A DNA stretch of 8,782 nucleotides from Blastocatellia bacterium (GTDB taxonomy: Bacteria; Acidobacteriota; Blastocatellia; Pyrinomonadales; Pyrinomonadaceae), in contig JACDAK010000271.1 in NCBI GenBank assembly GCA_013695495.1, positions 1 to 8,782 on the forward strand. Reading direction: 5' to 3'. Position numbers and translations under genes: made by a program. Shown here one piece after another: positions 6,123 to 8,782 of this stretch (positions are counted from its first letter, which is position 1; every line of letters begins with the position of its first letter). The notes beneath the pieces were generated by a model. It ran no database searches. It was not told the DNA's origin and worked only from the letters and a program-made list of their open reading frames with translations.

Positions 6123-6252
6123 TGTGGAGATCTCTGTGGAAAACTTGCGGGCCGGGCTGTGGATAAAGCTGTGGATAAACAAAGAAGCCCAACAGCGGCG
6201 GGAGACGAGGCGCAAGGCACCAACGGCCAAGTTCTTGAGGTCCTGTGGAAAA
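6123..6252 (-). promoter_or_regulatory. DnaA-box cluster
   Basis: Two perfect DnaA boxes (TTATCCACA on the minus strand) lie at 6158-6166 and 6170-6178, starting 12 bases apart. Two TTTTCCACA boxes, which fit the relaxed TTWTNCACA consensus, lie at 6135-6143 and 6244-6252. A weaker ATCTCCACA is at 6123-6131. All point the same way. They sit between the rpmA terminator and the structured-RNA promoter, next to A/T-rich runs (A8 at 6271-6278, A7 at 6291-6297 and the AT-rich 6333-6354). Possible roles are DnaA-dependent regulation of the downstream RNA or obg, a DnaA-titration site, or part of a replication origin; no dnaA gene is in the window. Confidence 0.6.
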
Positions 6253-6290
6253 GCAGCTTTCGACGAACTGAAAAAAAATAATTCACGAGC

Positions 6291-6332
6291 AAAAAAACAA
6301 AGCCCGCCGGGAAAAAAGCATTCCCGACGGGC
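6291..6332 (-). terminator. Rho-independent terminator of rplU-rpmA
   Basis: Read on the minus strand, GCCCGTCGGGAA (6332-6321) pairs with TTCCCGGCGGGC (6313-6302), a 12-bp stem with one mismatch and a 7-base loop. It is followed by TTTGTTTTTTT (6301-6291). It lies 21 bases after the rpmA stop codon, as expected for an operon end, and separates the ribosomal-protein pair from the RNA and obg operon downstream. Confidence 0.92.
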
Positions 6333-6353
6333 AATAATTAATGAATTTGTTTG

Positions 6354-6641
6354 TTAAGCCGCTGCTTTCGGCGCGAGTTCGGTCGCGCCTTCGGCATAAA
6401 CGCTGATGAACTTGCCGCGTTGGCCCTTATCTTCAAACTTGACGAAGCCTTCAATTAGCGAAAACAGAGTGTCGTCCTTTCCGCGGCCGACGTTCTTGCC
6501 CGGCTTCCATTTGGTGCCGCGCTGTCGCGCGAGGATGTTGCCGCCGAGTACATGCTCGCCGCCGAATTTCTTTAAGCCGAGCCGCTGTGCGTTTGAATCG
6601 CGACCGTTTCTCGATGAACCTACGCCTTTCTTATGTGCCAT
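6354..6641 (-). CDS. rpmA: 50S ribosomal protein L27 (bL27)
   Basis: This 95-residue protein begins MAHKKGVGSSRNGRDSNAQRLG, the standard L27 N-terminus that reaches toward the peptidyl-transferase centre, followed by GNILARQRGTKWKPGKNVGRGKDDTLF and KFEDKG. It starts directly with MAHKK and so has no cleavable N-terminal extension of the kind found in Firmicutes L27. It ends in a short APKAAA tail. It lies 40 bases downstream of rplU, the usual partner, and is followed by a strong terminator. Only a weak purine-rich stretch precedes the ATG, so it may depend partly on translation from rplU. Confidence 0.98.
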   Translation of the reverse strand: MAHKKGVGSSRNGRDSNAQRLGLKKFGGEHVLGGNILARQRGTKWKPGKNVGRGKDDTLFSLIEGFVKFEDKGQRGKFISVYAEGATELAPKAAA

Positions 6642-6681
6642 TACTTTCTTTCGAAGCGATTGAGCCCCGAACCTCCAACTG

Positions 6682-6969
6682 CTAAATCTTTTCGATCTTG
6701 ATCTCAGTGTAACCTTGACGGTGACCTTGCTTACGCTTGTACTGCTTACGACGCTTCATTTTGAACACGATGATCTTATCACCGCGTCCGTGGCCTACGA
6801 CAGTAGCAGAGACCGTCGCGTCTCCACCAATCTGTGGATCACCGGCTACAACTAGCGCCGGGATATCAACGGTCTGGCCTGCCTTCGCAGAGATCGTCGG
6901 AATACGAAGTGTTTGGCCTGGTTCGACGGGAAACTGCTTTCCGCCTGTTTTAATGATCGCGTAACTCAT
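6682..6969 (-). CDS. rplU: 50S ribosomal protein L21 (bL21)
   Basis: The true product is about 95 residues beginning MSYAIIKTGGKQFPVEPGQTL, the conserved L21 start. It has AKAGQTVDIPALVVAG in the middle and the basic RNA-binding segment KIIVFKMKRRKQYKRKQGHRQGYTEIKI at the end. The frame stays open upstream to 7182, but that extension has no L21 character and covers the promoter. The start at 6969 is preceded by an AAGGAG Shine-Dalgarno at 6982-6977 with a 7-base spacer. L21 binds 23S rRNA in the large subunit. First gene of the rplU-rpmA transcript; obg often follows this pair, as here, though separated by the RNA region. Confidence 0.97.
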   Translation of the reverse strand: MSYAIIKTGGKQFPVEPGQTLRIPTISAKAGQTVDIPALVVAGDPQIGGDATVSATVVGHGRGDKIIVFKMKRRKQYKRKQGHRQGYTEIKIEKI

Positions 6970-7023
6970 GTGTTTTCTCCTTGCGGCACCCGACAGAACA
7001 GCGAGTATGAGCCGAAACCAAAA

Positions 7024-7052
7024 ATTATACGGAAAAAGGGTATCGTGGTCAA
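7024..7052 (-). promoter_or_regulatory. Strong sigma-70 promoter of rplU-rpmA
   Basis: On the minus strand TTGACC (7052-7047) and a perfect TATAAT (7029-7024) are separated by exactly 17 bases. The start would be near 7017, giving a leader of about 48 nt before the rplU ATG with its AAGGAG site. This is the best promoter match in the window and fits a highly expressed ribosomal-protein operon. Confidence 0.85.
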
Positions 7053-7159
7053 TCTGTGGTGCAGGTTTATGCGGAGCCGGCGGAACGAGGCTGCAAATTG
7101 GACTTGCATCGCGTGATAAAATTGTTGCGCAGCAGATATTTGAATAGGAGGAAGTCGTT

Positions 7160-7618
7160 ATGGAAATGGTCGACGAGCCCACGTCGTTTTATACAAAAGT
7201 ATCAGAAATGCATCGCGGAGCTGAGTGGTTTTTCTGGGTCGCTGCTCTGTCGGTCATCAATTCGCTTGTCGTCACGTTCGGCTCGATGGGCGACACGCTT
7301 TTTGGACTGGGCGGCACCCGGGTGATCGACCAGTATATGAGGGCAGGATCGCTTGGTGCTGTTGAGGCTTGGTGGTTGCCGTTGAGCCTGCTGCTGCCGC
7401 TCGTGTTTGCAGGGATCGGCTATCTGGCTTGGCGGGGAAGTGACAAGGCGTTCATCATCGGGATGTTCCTATACGCTTCGGACGCGATGATCGTTATCGG
7501 ATTCGCGATTTCTTTGCGTTCGGCTTCCACCTCGTCGCTCTCTTCTTTATATTCAAGGGACTTCTTGCCAGCCGAAGGCGATATGACCCGTCGGTCTAGA
7601 TCTTGTCGGGATCTTTGA
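7160..7618 (+). CDS. Small four-helix membrane protein of unknown function, probably frameshifted near 7501-7508
   Basis: I do not recognise a named family. A strong AGGAGG Shine-Dalgarno at 7146-7151 precedes the ATG by 8 bases. The frame encodes hydrophobic segments at about residues 22-41, 71-91 and 97-116. After residue 116 (codon at 7505-7507) the reading frame turns into a polar Ser/Arg-rich tail (SLRSASTSSLSS) and runs on to 7618, 23 bases into hpt. In the frame starting at 7507 the sequence instead reads DFFAFGFHLVALFFIFKGLL, a natural fourth membrane helix, then ASRRRYDPSV and a TAG at 7597-7599. Restoring one lost base near 7501-7508 gives a coherent 146-residue protein whose stop shares the palindromic CTAG with the hpt stop. 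So the listed end is that of the frame as read; the intact gene probably ended at 7599. Either a real mutation or a sequencing error is possible. Confidence 0.7.
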   Translation: MEMVDEPTSFYTKVSEMHRGAEWFFWVAALSVINSLVVTFGSMGDTLFGLGGTRVIDQYMRAGSLGAVEAWWLPLSLLLPLVFAGIGYLAWRGSDKAFIIGMFLYASDAMIVIGFAISLRSASTSSLSSLYSRDFLPAEGDMTRRSRSCRDL

Positions 7619-8171
7619 CGACCGCGACAAACGGGAGATTTCGATATCGGCCGGCCGCGTCAAGCCCGTAGCCTACGACGAATCGGTTTGGCACGACAAA
7701 GCCGGTGTAATCGATGCTCAGCTCTTTTTTTATCCGCGGCTCCGGCTTATCCAGGAGAGTCGCCAGCCTTATAGATTTGGCACCACGTGAACCCAGGATC
7801 TCGAGCAGTCGGCTCAGCGTTAGTCCTGTATCGACGATATCCTCGACCACGATAACGCATTTGCCGCGGATCGGGTTGCTGAGGTCCTTGAGAATTTCAA
7901 CATCACCCGAAGATTTTGTGCCGTCCTTGTAGCTCGAGACCGCCATGAAGTCGATCGATAGCGGAAGGTCGATCGCGCGCATAAGATCGGCCAAGAATAC
8001 GCACGATCCTTTCAACACGCCGACCAAAACAAGGTCCTCGCCGGCGTGATCAGCCGCGATCTGTCGCCCGAGTTCGCCTACCCGTTCTCTGATCAGATCT
8101 TCTGAGAATAGTATTTCAAGGTTGGGATCGGTAAATTCCGTCGTTTCAATCTTTGATGTTATAGAGGACAT
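7596..8171 (-). CDS. hpt: Hypoxanthine phosphoribosyltransferase
   Basis: A 191-residue purine-salvage enzyme that transfers PRPP phosphoribose to hypoxanthine, and often guanine, to give IMP or GMP. Motifs in order: the LKGS pyrophosphate loop at 53-56, the flexible loop SSYKDGTKSSGDV at 79-91, the PRPP loop VVEDIVDTGLTL at 108-119 with the E110-D111 acidic pair, LLDKPEPR at 139-146, and the base-binding FVVGYGLD at 164-171 followed by YRNLPFV. Length is close to the usual ~180 residues, with a slightly longer N-terminus. It is divergent from the rpiB-like gene across 80 bases. The stop TAG overlaps the probable original stop of the convergent membrane-protein gene. Confidence 0.95.
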   Translation of the reverse strand: MSSITSKIETTEFTDPNLEILFSEDLIRERVGELGRQIAADHAGEDLVLVGVLKGSCVFLADLMRAIDLPLSIDFMAVSSYKDGTKSSGDVEILKDLSNPIRGKCVIVVEDIVDTGLTLSRLLEILGSRGAKSIRLATLLDKPEPRIKKELSIDYTGFVVPNRFVVGYGLDAAGRYRNLPFVAVVKDPDKI

Positions 8172-8182
8172 AGGTTCGGAGG

Positions 8183-8211
8183 TTGATTGGATCAGGTTTT
8201 AGAAATACTAT
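8183..8211 (+). promoter_or_regulatory. Candidate rpiB-like gene promoter
   Basis: TTGATT (8183-8188) and TACTAT (8206-8211) are separated by 17 bases, each matching four of six consensus bases; the start would be near 8218. Its -10 occupies nearly the same bases as the -10 of the opposing hpt candidate promoter, so the two could exclude each other. Moderate match only. Confidence 0.35.
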
Positions 8212-8232
8212 CAAAACATCGAATGATTGCAA
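8205..8232 (-). promoter_or_regulatory. Candidate hpt promoter
   Basis: On the minus strand TTGCAA (8232-8227) and TAGTAT (8210-8205) are 16 bases apart, each matching four of six consensus bases. The predicted start is near 8198, about 27 nt before the hpt ATG. Moderate match only; it is supported by its position in the short divergent gap. Confidence 0.33.
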
Positions 8233-8263
8233 GGCTCATAAACGCCCCTGCATGATACCTTCT

Positions 8264-8782
8264 ATGGCAGAAAACAGCAGCGAAGTTCGCGAACGGGTCA
8301 GGAAACTGGTGCAAGAGGTGCTTGCGTCCGTGCCGGATGCAGATCCTACGTCAGCGGAGCAGACGAGCTATCCCGAACGCTTAGTCGTCAATTCACTGCG
8401 CAACAAGGCGGAGCGGGAATACGACCGCGATGAATCGTCCAAGCTTTTGATCACCGAGGATGACATTCGGGGACTGTCACAGGGCGATCGGCTAAGAGTT
8501 GATGAAAAAGCAAAGTTCACACCGCTTGCACAGGATCTGGTTAATTCGCTAGGACTTCAGTTGATCACGAAAACGCGGCGCGAGAGCAGCATTCGGGTAC
8601 GATCCATCGCTATCGGATCAGATCACGGCGGATTTGATGCAAAGGAGCAACTGAAGATATTTCTCAGCGACCACGACGTCAAGATTCGTGATTTCGGCAC
8701 AGACTCAAAGGAAGCAGTCGATTATCCGGACTTTGCGCACGCGGTTGCGAGTTCCGTCGGTGCGGGTCACGTTGACGCGGGA
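8264..8782 (+). CDS. rpiB: Ribose-5-phosphate isomerase B-like protein with N-terminal extension (3' partial)
   Basis: The frame runs from ATG 8264 (MAENSSEVRERV) to the window edge, 173 residues, with no stop. Residues 114 onward match the start of RpiB, which interconverts ribose 5-phosphate and ribulose 5-phosphate: IAIGSDHGGFDAKEQL at 115-130, DFGTDS and VDYPDFAHAVA at 152-162. The catalytic Cys motif lies beyond the window. RpiB proteins usually begin directly at the IAIGSDH strand and are ~145 residues, so the first ~113 residues are extra. That region has a helical start and then LLITEDDIRGLSQGDRLRVDEKAKFTPLAQDLVNSLGL; the TPLAxD pattern recalls segments in some microcompartment-associated proteins, but I cannot assign it. 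An in-frame ATG at 8252 is an alternative start; neither has a clear Shine-Dalgarno. Confidence 0.83.
   Translation, partial: MAENSSEVRERVRKLVQEVLASVPDADPTSAEQTSYPERLVVNSLRNKAEREYDRDESSKLLITEDDIRGLSQGDRLRVDEKAKFTPLAQDLVNSLGLQLITKTRRESSIRVRSIAIGSDHGGFDAKEQLKIFLSDHDVKIRDFGTDSKEAVDYPDFAHAVASSVGAGHVDAG

Noticed and set aside
6970..7182. N-terminal extension of rplU up to 7182
   Set aside because: It would cover the promoter and Shine-Dalgarno, and L21 proteins begin at MSYAIIKTGGKQ.

Overview
The window looks like an ordinary chromosomal segment from a free-living bacterium, most likely an Acidobacteriota member close to Blastocatellia. That placement is an inference. It rests on the FG-GAP-like repeat style of the first gene (DYDGDGxxDxxVFRPSxGxWY units) and on general codon and gene style; no rRNA or other phylogenetic marker was tested.

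Layout. Positions 2-1789 (+) hold the 3' part of a glucose/sorbosone dehydrogenase-type beta-propeller protein that ends in six tandem 45-residue FG-GAP-like repeats. It converges, with one base between, on a tightly packed minus-strand operon read from right to left: obg (5489-4443), nadD, rsfS, rlmH, a dksA-like gene and a comF-like gene (ending at 1791). The first five genes are joined by ATGA or TAATG overlaps. To the right lies a minus-strand rplU-rpmA (L21-L27) pair with a very good sigma-70 promoter and a strong intrinsic terminator. Next is a small plus-strand membrane-protein gene that appears to carry a one-base frameshift, then hpt (minus). The window ends inside a plus-strand rpiB-like gene with an unusual N-terminal extension.

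The most interesting part is the 865-base gap between rpmA and obg (5490-6353). It contains no convincing protein gene. Read on the minus strand it holds, in order, the rpmA terminator, a cluster of four DnaA-box matches including two perfect TTATCCACA sites, a promoter (TTGACT-16-TAGAAT), and then about 500 nt packed with at least fourteen hairpins. Seven of these are capped by GNRA or UUCG tetraloops, all on the same strand. A terminator-like hairpin and a candidate obg promoter follow. I read this as a large structured noncoding RNA that I cannot match by eye to RNase P RNA, tmRNA, SRP RNA or 6S RNA. It is the best candidate for something undescribed here.

How the genes fit together: the minus-strand genes are mainly ribosome biogenesis and growth control. 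L21 and L27 are 50S proteins; Obg, RsfS and RlmH act on the large subunit; NadD makes NAD; a DksA-like factor links transcription to growth state. The ComF-like and Hpt proteins are phosphoribosyltransferases, and RpiB supplies ribose 5-phosphate, so PRPP and pentose metabolism flank the cluster.
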